NCBI GenBank assembly: GCA_017419465.1
Contig: JAFOLE010000011.1
Location: 1-6,308, forward strand
DNA from: Solobacterium sp.
GTDB lineage: Bacteria; Bacillota_I; Bacilli_A; Erysipelotrichales; Erysipelotrichaceae
Direction of reading: 5' to 3'
DNA length: 6,308 nucleotides
The translations under genes were made by a program, and so were the position numbers. A model generated the notes under the pieces. It ran no database searches and was not told where the DNA came from. It saw only the letters and a list, made by a program, of their open reading frames with translations. Positions 1-5,551 of the stretch are shown here, piece after piece (position 1 is the stretch's first letter; every line of letters starts with the position of its first letter).

Positions 1-59
1 AAAGGGAACTTGTGTTCCACCCGCATCATGGTTGCTTCAAATACTGCGCTGGTGTTCAT
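1..59 (-). CDS. Start of an unrecognised protein, running off the left edge
   Basis: Only the first 18 complete codons plus two bases are in the window, reading MNTSAVFEATMMRVEHKFP without a stop. The start is well supported: on the minus strand GGGAGGTAA (65-73) sits five bases before the ATG at 59-57, one of the best Shine-Dalgarno matches in the window. A terminator (152-184) lies upstream on the same strand, so this gene probably has its own promoter. The only candidate I see is weak: TTGTTC (135-140) and TATCAG (111-116), 18 bases apart. There is no signal peptide or membrane segment in the visible part. I do not recognise the family, and 19 residues are too few to assign a function. Confidence 0.7.
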   Translation of the reverse strand, partial: MNTSAVFEATMMRVEHKFP

Positions 60-64
60 GTGGA

Positions 65-73
65 TTACCTCCC
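65..73 (-). promoter_or_regulatory. Ribosome-binding site of the left-edge gene
   Basis: GGGAGGTAA on the minus strand, five bases before ATG at 59-57. This site is the main reason to believe that a gene starts here, because only 19 codons are visible. Confidence 0.75.
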
Positions 74-151
74 TGCACCTGTAAGACTACCGGGTGAATC
101 TGTGACAAATCTGATACCAATGTGAATTTTGTCTGAACAATTTCATGCATG

Positions 152-184
152 AAAAAACAGGCATCCATGGATTCTGAATGCCTG
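152..184 (-). terminator. Rho-independent terminator of the tetR operon
   Basis: Read on the minus strand, CAGGCATTC (184-176) pairs with GGATGCCTG (166-158). This gives a nine-pair stem with one G-U pair and a nine-base loop, followed directly by six T residues (157-152). It begins about 30 bases after the stop of the small helical protein gene and closes the tetR operon. The plus-strand side has no T-run, so it works in one direction. Confidence 0.88.
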
Positions 185-214
185 CTGTACAGCGCAGTGT
201 TTATGAATAATTAA

Positions 215-514
215 TTATTTGCTCTTCTGTTCGAGGTCGCGCAGCTGATCGTTCAGAAGCTCTACAAGCCGGCGCTTGGAATCGATGATCGTGAGCACAT
301 CGTTCATGTCTTCCATCTTCCGTCCGCTCTGCAGGGACTCATAATACGCTTCGCCAAGACGGATATAGGCCTTGTTCAGACTGCGGGTGTGTTCGCCGAT
401 CTGGGAACGCAGTTCAATCTTCTTCCGCTCCCGTGCAATGGTGTCAGACAGATCCTTTGTATTGTCGCGGACAAACTTTACGACCTTGTCGCTCTCGCTG
501 TCGACGTATTTCAT
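215..514 (-). CDS. Small charged helical (coiled-coil-like) protein, 99 aa; probably the 3' part of an interrupted 125-codon gene
   Basis: A soluble, highly charged, mostly helical protein with no cysteine, signal peptide or membrane segment. Residues 25-99 look like two long amphipathic helices around a short turn near SGRKMED. The stretch LNKAYIRLGEAYYE resembles the N-terminal helical part of small Bacillota proteins that often end in a zinc ribbon; here there is no zinc ribbon. The ATG at 514 has no Shine-Dalgarno sequence. The same frame extends upstream through S-T-N-D-W to a TAA at 532-530 and then to a good start at 592, directly behind tetR. The 99-residue form is therefore either made by reinitiation just after that TAA or is the remnant of a gene broken by a CAA-to-TAA change. 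It shares the tetR transcript. Function unknown; it may be a partner or target of the regulator's response, which is inference only. Confidence 0.6.
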   Translation of the reverse strand: MKYVDSESDKVVKFVRDNTKDLSDTIARERKKIELRSQIGEHTRSLNKAYIRLGEAYYESLQSGRKMEDMNDVLTIIDSKRRLVELLNDQLRDLEQKSK

Positions 515-529
515 CCAGTCATTTGTCGA

Positions 530-592
530 TTATTCAAAGCGGCTGCCGAACTTTTTCAGTTCCTGTTCAAGTTTCTTCATTTCATCTGCCAT
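530..592 (-). pseudogene. 5' fragment of the small helical protein gene, cut by an in-frame TAA
   Basis: This frame starts at ATG 592-590, three bases after the tetR stop codon, and reads MADEMKKLEQELKKFGSRFE before TAA at 532-530. Exactly 26 codons (78 bases) separate this ATG from the ATG of the downstream 99-residue frame, so both are one continuous frame apart from the TAA. Reading that codon as CAA (Gln) would give a single 125-residue helical protein. The AGG inside the end of tetR, ten bases before the ATG, can serve as a weak ribosome-binding site with translational coupling. The peptide is lysine- and glutamate-rich, like the helix it would extend. A separate 20-residue leader peptide is possible but less likely. 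Confidence 0.6.
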
Positions 593-595
593 GTG

Positions 596-1162
596 TTATT
601 TACCTGCCTTTCCGATCAGTTCATCGATCATGGTTTTGATTTCTTTTAGGTCGCTCCCTGCCTGTCCGGCAAGATCCGCGATCCCGCTGACGATCAGTTT
701 TGCGAAGTATTCCGGATTCGGAACACTCATCTTTTTCAGTTCATTTCCTTCTTTCAGAAGTTTTGACAGCGTTTCAGACGCCGTCTGCTTTGCCTCTTCC
801 ACACTGCGGGATGACAGGATCGTGAGATCGATCGAATCATTCTTCCCCTGCAGGTTGTCCCACATCGTACGGAATGAGGTAATGGTATTTTCCAGAAATC
901 CGTTCAGCCGCTCATCAAAGTCATTGGCCGGGTCAAGCGAACGCTGAATTGCCTGGCGAAAATCCTTATTGTATTTTTCGCTGATGGCATCAATCACATC
1001 ATCCTTTGATTTGAAATAGTAATAGAACAGTCCTTTTGCGACATCCAGTTCCCGGACGATGGAATTGACCGTCGTATCTACGATACCGTTTTCCCGGAAC
1101 AGTTTCTCCGCTGCCTCAACAAACTCACTGCGGCGGACTTCCGTATCTTTCGGCTCTTTCAC
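596..1162 (-). CDS. TetR/AcrR-family transcriptional regulator
   Basis: A 188-residue one-component repressor, the normal size for TetR proteins. The N-terminal DNA-binding domain spans about residues 10-57: a first helix with FVEAAEKLFRENG (14-26), then the helix-turn-helix TVNSIVRELDVAKGLFYYYF (31-50), and KSKDDVI, all hallmarks of the family. The C-terminal ligand-binding and dimer domain (about 60-188) is all-helical and does not reveal the ligand. I chose the GTG at 1162 because GGAGGTGA (1168-1175) lies five bases before it. The upstream ATG at 1177 overlaps that site, and a start at 1225 would lie over the promoter. The gene heads an operon with the small helical protein gene. A palindrome inside its promoter suggests autorepression, and the divergent rlmA gene may be a second target. 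Confidence 0.92.
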   Translation of the reverse strand: MKEPKDTEVRRSEFVEAAEKLFRENGIVDTTVNSIVRELDVAKGLFYYYFKSKDDVIDAISEKYNKDFRQAIQRSLDPANDFDERLNGFLENTITSFRTMWDNLQGKNDSIDLTILSSRSVEEAKQTASETLSKLLKEGNELKKMSVPNPEYFAKLIVSGIADLAGQAGSDLKEIKTMIDELIGKAGK

Positions 1163-1167
1163 AGGTC

Positions 1168-1175
1168 TCACCTCC
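1168..1175 (-). promoter_or_regulatory. Ribosome-binding site fixing the GTG start of tetR
   Basis: GGAGGTGA on the minus strand, five bases before GTG at 1162-1160. It decides the start, because several in-frame ATG/GTG/TTG codons lie upstream and none has a comparable site. Confidence 0.8.
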
Positions 1176-1183
1176 ATGAATCC

Positions 1184-1212
1184 AATGTAAATACTGACTG
1201 ACCGCCAGTCAA
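1184..1212 (-). promoter_or_regulatory. Sigma-A promoter of the tetR operon
   Basis: On the minus strand a -35 box TTGACT (1212-1207, 5 of 6) and a -10 box TACATT (1189-1184, 4 of 6) are exactly 17 bases apart. The predicted transcription start is near 1177, giving a short leader that contains the GGAGGTGA site. Confidence 0.65.
1195..1211. promoter_or_regulatory. Probable TetR operator (6-5-6 inverted repeat)
   Basis: TGACTG (1195-1200) and CAGTCA (1206-1211) form a perfect inverted repeat around ACCGC. Repeats built on TGACTG/CAGTCA are typical of operators of TetR-family regulators. The site overlaps the -35 box and fills most of the spacer of the tetR promoter, so bound repressor would block RNA polymerase. 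It also ends about 8 bp before the TTGGCA box of the divergent rlmA gene, so that gene could be affected too. The palindrome is seen directly; the identity of the bound protein is inference. Confidence 0.7.
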
Positions 1213-1218
1213 TAGTCT

Positions 1219-1255
1219 TTGGCAATTATGTGAAAACTGCGTATTTTGATAGAAT
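1219..1255 (+). promoter_or_regulatory. Candidate promoter(s) of rlmA
   Basis: There are two overlapping possibilities. TTGGCA (1219-1224, 5 of 6) is 17 bases before TATTTT (1242-1247, 4 of 6). Alternatively TGATAGAAT (1247-1255) is an extended -10 element with a 5-of-6 TAGAAT box but a poor -35. The first predicts a start near 1254, the second near 1262, just before the ATG at 1263. Either gives a leader of only 0-10 bases. Confidence 0.45.
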
Positions 1256-1262
1256 ATGGAAT

Positions 1263-2060
1263 ATGAAAATAATCTGTCCCATCTGCGGCAAACCGCTTGT
1301 AAAACAGGAACGCTCTGCGCTGTGTGAACAGCGTCATTGTTTTGATTATGCAAAATCCGGATATCTCAACCTACTGCGGTCTTCCGGTGGTGACCATGGC
1401 GACAATGCGGCCATGGTTCAGGCAAGAACCGCCTTTCTGAATACCGGTGCCTATGCCTTTCTTCGGGAGACGGTCACTTCGCTGCTTGCGGAGGAGCCGG
1501 TCGGCGTCTTTGCGGATCTTGGCTGCGGAGAAGGCTATTACACAGCCGCATGCCCCGGCGAAGAAAAATACGGATTTGATCTGTCCAAAGCCGCCGTCAC
1601 AAAAGCCTCCAAAACAGACCGCACCACCCAGTATGCGATTGCCTCGATCTTTCACCTTCCCCTGCCCGATTCCTCCGTGGATGCCGCGCTGACCTGCTTT
1701 GCGCCGGCGGCGGGAGAAGAGCTCGAACGGATTCTGAAACCCGGCGGACGGTTTGTCTTCGTCCAGCCGGCCGCACGGCATCTCTATGAACTGAAGGATG
1801 TGCTCTATGAGGATCCTTATGAGAATGACGAAACGCCTCCGGTGCTTCCGGAGTCCCTGCATATGGAAAAGGAACGCATTATCACCCGCATGTTTCATGC
1901 GGACAACGCGTCCCTTATGAATCTCTTTCAGATGACTCCCTACGCCTATAAGACGGGCGCGGAAGGAAAAGCCCGGCTTGAGGAGGTTCCGTTCCTGGAT
2001 ATCACAGCCTCATTTGTGGTCAGAGTCTACCGGCGTGCCGGTTCATCTTCCATCTCGTAA
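1263..2060 (+). CDS. rlmA: 23S rRNA (guanine-N1)-methyltransferase, RlmA family
   Basis: A SAM-dependent enzyme of 265 residues, close to E. coli RlmA (269). The family methylates N1 of a guanine in helix 35 of 23S rRNA, near the peptide exit tunnel: G745 for RlmA(I), G748 for the Gram-positive RlmA(II)/TlrB type, where it affects tylosin and telithromycin response. The N-terminal zinc finger is intact (C5, C8, C21, H25), followed by the FDYAKSGYLNLL segment (27-38). SAM motif I is FADLGCGEGYYT (83-94), then GFDLSKAA (104-111), LKPGGRF (158-164) and the family motif LFQMTPYAYK (221-230). I chose ATG 1263 because the zinc finger then begins at residue 5 as in E. coli; a GTG at 1230 would add 11 residues with no support. 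No good Shine-Dalgarno site is present. Its 3' end overlaps the fumarase beta gene by 34 bp, tail to tail. Which guanine is modified cannot be read from the sequence. Confidence 0.9.
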   Translation: MKIICPICGKPLVKQERSALCEQRHCFDYAKSGYLNLLRSSGGDHGDNAAMVQARTAFLNTGAYAFLRETVTSLLAEEPVGVFADLGCGEGYYTAACPGEEKYGFDLSKAAVTKASKTDRTTQYAIASIFHLPLPDSSVDAALTCFAPAAGEELERILKPGGRFVFVQPAARHLYELKDVLYEDPYENDETPPVLPESLHMEKERIITRMFHADNASLMNLFQMTPYAYKTGAEGKARLEEVPFLDITASFVVRVYRRAGSSSIS

Positions 2061-2572
2061 ATATCGTTTCCCTCGCTGTCGATTCCGACAAAACAGGGAA
2101 ACTCTTTTAATGTGAGCTTTACGACTGCTTCCGCAAGCAGGTCTTCATACGCCACCGGTTCAGCATGAATGATGCAGTGGGAAAGCAGTGCACCGGCGCC
2201 CCCGCAGGCGACAAAATACACGCCGTGATGTCTGCGGATACTGTCAATGACCTCCGGGCTTCTGCGTCCCTTTCCGATCATGACGCGTAACCCTTCGTCC
2301 ATCAGTTTCGGGGTATATTTGTCCATCCGGCTGCTGGTCGTCGGACCGGCAGATCCGATCGCCCGCCCTTCGGCTGCCGGGGTCGGACCGACATAATAGA
2401 TGGCCGCATTCTGAATTTCAAACGGCAGCGGTTCCCCGCGTTCAAGACTCTCGATCATCCGTTTATGCGCCGCATCCCGTGCAGTATATACCGTTCCGGA
2501 AAGCAGCACCCGGTCCCCTGCGTGCAGGGAAGTCAGGACCGACTGCTCTGCGGGAAGTGTAATAGTCTTCAT
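2027..2572 (-). CDS. fumB: Class I fumarate hydratase, beta subunit (C-terminal-domain type)
   Basis: This 181-residue protein is the smaller subunit of the two-part, iron-sulfur fumarase/tartrate dehydratase family, which interconverts fumarate and L-malate in the cytosol. Family motifs are clear: GTVYTARDAAHKR (26-38), YYVGPTPA (59-66), IGSAGPTTSSRMDKYTP (72-88), and IGKG (99-102). The domain forms the swivelling lid over the cluster held by the alpha subunit. Its ATG overlaps the alpha-subunit stop as ATGA, and AAGGAGG (2580-2586) lies seven bases before it, so the two are translationally coupled. Its stop codon lies within the 3' end of the convergent rlmA gene. The L(+)-tartrate dehydratase TtdB is a close relative and cannot be excluded; fumarase is more likely for a stand-alone pair in Bacillota. 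The symbol fumB is used here for the beta subunit, not for the E. coli isozyme FumB. Confidence 0.9.
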   Translation of the reverse strand: MKTITLPAEQSVLTSLHAGDRVLLSGTVYTARDAAHKRMIESLERGEPLPFEIQNAAIYYVGPTPAAEGRAIGSAGPTTSSRMDKYTPKLMDEGLRVMIGKGRRSPEVIDSIRRHHGVYFVACGGAGALLSHCIIHAEPVAYEDLLAEAVVKLTLKEFPCFVGIDSEGNDIYEMEDEPARR

Positions 2573-3417
2573 AATACAACCTCCTTATGCCGGCAGGCAT
2601 GACAGCAGATATTGACCGCACACGGCAAACCGGCAATGTGCGTCGGTGCCGTTTCGATTTTTACCGATAATGCGGTTGTAACGCCATGGAGCCCCATCGG
2701 ACCGATCATCAGTCGGTTTGCGGCTTCAAGCAGTTCCTCTTCCAGCTTCCGGTACCGTTCATCCGCATTTCCGTCATCCAGTTTTCGCAGCAGTGCCCGT
2801 TTGGAGAGATAGGCACTGTAATCAAAGGTTCCCCCGATTCCGACGCCGACGATCATCGGCGGGCAGGCATTCGGACCGGCAAGACGGATCGTCTCCAGCA
2901 CAAAGTCCTTTACCCCTTCGAGTCCTTCCGCCGGTTTCAGCATTTTGATCCGGCTCATATTCTCCGAGCCAAATCCCTTTGCGGTAAGTTCAATTCTGAC
3001 CTGGTCGCCTTCCGTGATGTCAAAGTACACGACAGCCGGTGTGTTGTCTTTTGTATTGATGCGCTCAAACAGCGGATCACTGACAACGGACGCTCGCAGA
3101 TGGGATTCTGTATACGCCTGGCGCACGCCTTCCTGCACCGCTTCCTTCACGGATCCTCCGGCAAAGTGCAGCTCCTGTCCGGCATGGATCCATACCGTCA
3201 CAAGACCGGTGTCCTGACAGATCGGAATCCGTTCTTCGGACGCAATTTTCGCATTTTCTTCCAGCATTTCCATCGCAGCCTGAGACCGGATGCCGGGTTC
3301 GGCATCTTTTGCCTCATGGAGCTTTTTCAGGATATCCGGGCTGTAGTCAAAGGCAATCTCCTGACAGGCGGCTTTTACCGCTGCGGTAATATCGCTTACG
3401 TTCACCTCTCTGATCAT
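2569..3417 (-). CDS. fumA: Class I fumarate hydratase, alpha subunit ([4Fe-4S] subunit)
   Basis: This 282-residue protein is the larger subunit of the oxygen-sensitive class I fumarase, which carries the [4Fe-4S] cluster that activates the substrate. Cluster-ligand regions are PICQDTG (C67), GPNACPPMIVGVGIGG (C185), and the C-terminal NICCHACRH (269-277), where C272 before His is the likely third ligand. TAKGFGSENMS (145-155) is another family signature. I chose ATG 3417 because AAGGA (3425-3429) lies seven bases before it. The longer TTG start at 3450 overlaps the promoter. It is first in a two-gene operon and overlaps the beta subunit by 4 bp. A class I enzyme suits an anaerobic host, supplying malate/fumarate interconversion in a partial citric-acid cycle. 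L(+)-tartrate dehydratase alpha (TtdA) is the main alternative. Confidence 0.9.
   Translation of the reverse strand: MIREVNVSDITAAVKAACQEIAFDYSPDILKKLHEAKDAEPGIRSQAAMEMLEENAKIASEERIPICQDTGLVTVWIHAGQELHFAGGSVKEAVQEGVRQAYTESHLRASVVSDPLFERINTKDNTPAVVYFDITEGDQVRIELTAKGFGSENMSRIKMLKPAEGLEGVKDFVLETIRLAGPNACPPMIVGVGIGGTFDYSAYLSKRALLRKLDDGNADERYRKLEEELLEAANRLMIGPMGLHGVTTALSVKIETAPTHIAGLPCAVNICCHACRHKEVVL
2580..2586 (-). promoter_or_regulatory. Ribosome-binding site of the fumarase beta gene inside the alpha gene
   Basis: AAGGAGG on the minus strand, seven bases before ATG 2572-2570. It is embedded in the last codons of the alpha gene, where it encodes part of the KEVVL end. It lets the beta subunit be translated strongly in addition to coupling through the ATGA overlap. 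Confidence 0.75.
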
Positions 3418-3449
3418 ATGCATTTCCTTCTTATCCGTTTCACGCACCA

Positions 3450-3455
3450 ATTATA
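3450..3455 (-). promoter_or_regulatory. Probable -10 box of the fumarase operon promoter
   Basis: A perfect TATAAT on the minus strand, 32 bases before the alpha-subunit ATG, within an AT-rich patch. I see no good -35 box at 16-18 bases upstream (the sequence there is close to GGTGCT). Either the promoter depends on an activator or the true start differs. The region upstream abuts the htpG -35 box on the other strand. Confidence 0.45.
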
Positions 3456-3483
3456 TATTGTTTTGCGCAGAGAGCACCCCCAC

Positions 3484-3512
3484 TTGAAGAGCTTTGGACA
3501 GCGTGCTATATT
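3484..3512 (+). promoter_or_regulatory. Sigma-A promoter of htpG
   Basis: TTGAAG (3484-3489, 4 of 6) and TATATT (3507-3512, 5 of 6) are 17 bases apart. The predicted transcription start is near 3519, inside the CIRCE operator, which is the usual arrangement for HrcA-repressed genes. Confidence 0.65.
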
Positions 3513-3539
3513 TTAGCAGTCGGCACATAAGAGTGCTAA
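3513..3539. promoter_or_regulatory. CIRCE operator (HrcA binding site)
   Basis: The left arm TTAGCAGTC (3513-3521) and right arm GAGTGCTAA (3531-3539) are separated by exactly nine bases. The CIRCE consensus is TTAGCACTC, nine bases, GAGTGCTAA; the only difference is one C-to-G change at position 7 of the left arm. The site begins right after the -10 box and covers the predicted transcription start, so HrcA would repress htpG until heat shock. hrcA itself is not in the window. Confidence 0.92.
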
Positions 3540-3555
3540 AACAACAAAACGTTAC

Positions 3556-3560
3556 GGAGG
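3556..3560 (+). promoter_or_regulatory. Ribosome-binding site of htpG
   Basis: GGAGG lies 11 bases before ATG 3572, slightly far but clear. It fixes the start at MAKKQF and excludes an upstream in-frame TTG at 3494, which lies within the promoter. Confidence 0.75.
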
Positions 3561-3571
3561 TATTAACAATC

Positions 3572-5509
3572 ATGGCAAAAAAACAGTTTAAGGCAGAATC
3601 CAGACGCCTGTTGGAGATGATGGTCAACTCCATTTACACCAACCGTGAAATCTTCCTGCGGGAACTGATTTCCAACGCAAGTGATGCCCTGGACAAGCGG
3701 TATTTCGAGGGACTGACTGACAAGTCCAAAAATGCATCGAAGAAAGATCTCTGGATCAAGATCACTCCGAATAAGGATGCCCGTACGCTGGTCATTGAAG
3801 ATACCGGCATCGGTATGACCGATAAGGAACTGGAATCCAATCTCGGTACGATTGCCCGTTCCGGATCTGCGGAATTCCGGGAAGCCCTGGAAAAGAACAC
3901 ATCCAAGATTGATATCATCGGTCAGTTCGGTGTCGGCTTCTACAGCGCCTTCATGGTCGCCAAGAAAGTAACCGTTGATTCCCGCCCGGCCGGCGGAGAC
4001 AAGGCATACCGCTGGGTATCTTCCGGTGAAGACGGCTATACCATTTCAGAAATCGAAAAGGATACTGTCGGCACAACCATCACCCTGGAACTCAAGGATG
4101 ATACCGAAGACGAGAAGTTCGGCGAATTCCTGGAAGAGTGGACGATCCGCAACCTCATCAAGAAGTACAGCGATTATGTCCGTTATCCGATCAAGATGGA
4201 TGTGAAGAAGTCCATTCCGGATCCGACCGAAGAAGGAAAGACCATCGACACCATGGAAGAGGAAACCCTCAACTCCATGGTTCCGCTCTGGAAGAAAAAC
4301 AAAAACAAGATCAGCGATGAGGACTATAACGAGTTCTACAAGAGCACCTTCTCCGACTGGGAGAACCCGCAGCGGCACCTGCATTACAACGTGGAAGGAA
4401 ATGTCAGCTACACTGCCCTGCTCTACATTCCGGGAAAGACTCCGTTCAATTTCTACAATACGGACTATGAATCCGGCCTGCGTCTTTATTCCAAGGGCGT
4501 ATTCATTCTCGACAATGCCAAGGACCTCCTTCCGGAGTGCTACCGGTTTGTGAAGGGTCTTGTGGACAGTGATGATCTGAACCTCAACATCTCCCGTGAG
4601 ATTCTCCAGCAGGACCGTCAGGTCAAGGCACTCTCCAAGTCCATTGACAAGAAGATCACCGGCATGCTGGAAGACATGCTGGAAAAAGAGCGTGAGGAAT
4701 ATGAGAAGTTCTATGAGAACTTCGGTCTCAATCTGAAGTACAGTATTTACAAGTCCTACGGTGCACTGAAGGAAAAACTCCAGGACTTCCTGCTGTACCG
4801 CTCCTCCAAAGACGGTTCGTACACCACCCTGAAGGAATATGTTTCCCGGATGAAGGAAGACCAGAAGGAAATCTATTATGCCTGCGGTTCCACCATCGAC
4901 GACATTGAGAAACTCCCGGTTCTCTCCAAGGTCAGAAACAAGGGATATGAGATCCTCTACTTCACGGATTCCATCGATGAGTTTGTCATCCGGATGATGA
5001 TGAACTATGACGAGAAGCCGTTCCGCTCTGTTACGGAGGCAGGACTTGACCTCGATACCGAGGAAGAAAAGAAGGCACGCGAAACAACCGCGGAAGAGAA
5101 CAAGGACATGCTGGAGGCGATGAAGAACGCCCTCGGTGAAAATGTCAGTGAAGTACGCATCTCTTCCCGTCTGACGGACGATCCGGTCTGCCTCGTCGCC
5201 GACCAGGGAATGTCCATCGAAATGGAGAAAGTACTTTCCCAGGATCCGATGAACCGCGGTCTCAAGGCAACCAAGATTCTTGAGATCAACCCGAACCATC
5301 CGATCTTCGCAAAACTGCAGGATGTCTTCCGCACCCAGCCGGATGCGCTCAATGATTATGCGGACATCCTCTATGATCAGGCACGTCTGATCGAAGGTCT
5401 GCCGATCGAAGATCCGGCGGAATATGCACGCCGTATCGTTGATCTGATGGTCAATGCGGCACTGCCGAAAAAAGACGACTCCCCTGTCGAAGCGGAAATC
5501 GTCGAATAA
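3572..5509 (+). CDS. htpG: Molecular chaperone Hsp90 (HtpG)
   Basis: A 645-residue cytosolic ATP-dependent chaperone of full bacterial length (E. coli HtpG is 624). The N-terminal GHKL ATPase domain has ELISNASDALDK (31-42, with catalytic E31 and Mg-binding N35), DTGIGM (77-82, with adenine-contacting D77), LGTIARSGSAEF (91-102) and the ATP-lid glycine motif IGQFGVGFYSAF (116-127). The middle domain (about 220-500) carries the catalytic-loop arginine in LNISREILQQ (R342). The C-terminal dimer domain ends in an acidic tail without the eukaryotic MEEVD. All key residues are present, so the protein should be active. Lysine is written mostly as AAG and many codons end in C, a bias that fits high expression. 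It is a single-gene unit: CIRCE-controlled promoter in front, hairpin terminator behind. The divergent fumarase operon appears unrelated in function. Confidence 0.98.
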   Translation: MAKKQFKAESRRLLEMMVNSIYTNREIFLRELISNASDALDKRYFEGLTDKSKNASKKDLWIKITPNKDARTLVIEDTGIGMTDKELESNLGTIARSGSAEFREALEKNTSKIDIIGQFGVGFYSAFMVAKKVTVDSRPAGGDKAYRWVSSGEDGYTISEIEKDTVGTTITLELKDDTEDEKFGEFLEEWTIRNLIKKYSDYVRYPIKMDVKKSIPDPTEEGKTIDTMEEETLNSMVPLWKKNKNKISDEDYNEFYKSTFSDWENPQRHLHYNVEGNVSYTALLYIPGKTPFNFYNTDYESGLRLYSKGVFILDNAKDLLPECYRFVKGLVDSDDLNLNISREILQQDRQVKALSKSIDKKITGMLEDMLEKEREEYEKFYENFGLNLKYSIYKSYGALKEKLQDFLLYRSSKDGSYTTLKEYVSRMKEDQKEIYYACGSTIDDIEKLPVLSKVRNKGYEILYFTDSIDEFVIRMMMNYDEKPFRSVTEAGLDLDTEEEKKARETTAEENKDMLEAMKNALGENVSEVRISSRLTDDPVCLVADQGMSIEMEKVLSQDPMNRGLKATKILEINPNHPIFAKLQDVFRTQPDALNDYADILYDQARLIEGLPIEDPAEYARRIVDLMVNAALPKKDDSPVEAEIVE

Positions 5510-5523
5510 TCTGATTCCTGTCT

Positions 5524-5551
5524 GACCGGTTCATAAGAGCCGGTCTTTCTT
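5524..5551 (+). terminator. Rho-independent terminator of htpG
   Basis: GACCGGTTC (5524-5532) pairs with GAGCCGGTC (5537-5545), giving nine pairs with one G-U and an ATAA loop. TTTCTT and further T-rich sequence follow. It starts 14 bases after the htpG stop, and the T-run touches the stop codon of the convergent transporter gene (5552-5550). On the minus strand the hairpin is not followed by Ts, so it serves mainly htpG. Confidence 0.85.

Noticed and set aside
105..135. Inverted repeat with GACAAA/TTTGTC arms upstream of the left-edge gene, considered as an operator
   Set aside because: Arms of six bases with a long spacer and no extension; expected by chance, and the nearby promoter boxes are weak.
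530..532. TAA in the small helical protein gene as a programmed recoding site
   Set aside because: TAA is not used for selenocysteine, I see no frameshift signal or downstream structure, and a simple nonsense mutation with possible reinitiation explains it.
372..947. Plus-strand open frame opposite tetR and the small helical protein
   Set aside because: Serine-, phenylalanine- and arginine-rich translation typical of antisense frames; it crosses two opposite genes and has no start signals.
1371..1898. Minus-strand open frame inside rlmA
   Set aside because: rlmA is supported by all zinc-finger and SAM motifs; the antisense frame has no domain or ribosome-binding site.
2686..3516. Long plus-strand open frame (276 codons) opposite the fumarase alpha gene
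   Set aside because: Antisense to a clearly recognised fumarase gene and running into the divergent promoter region; the product is rich in F, H and R without domains.
4046..5299. Long open frame (417 codons) on the minus strand opposite htpG
   Set aside because: It is the antisense shadow of a certain Hsp90 gene with strongly biased codons; its protein has no recognisable domain and it has no ribosome-binding site.
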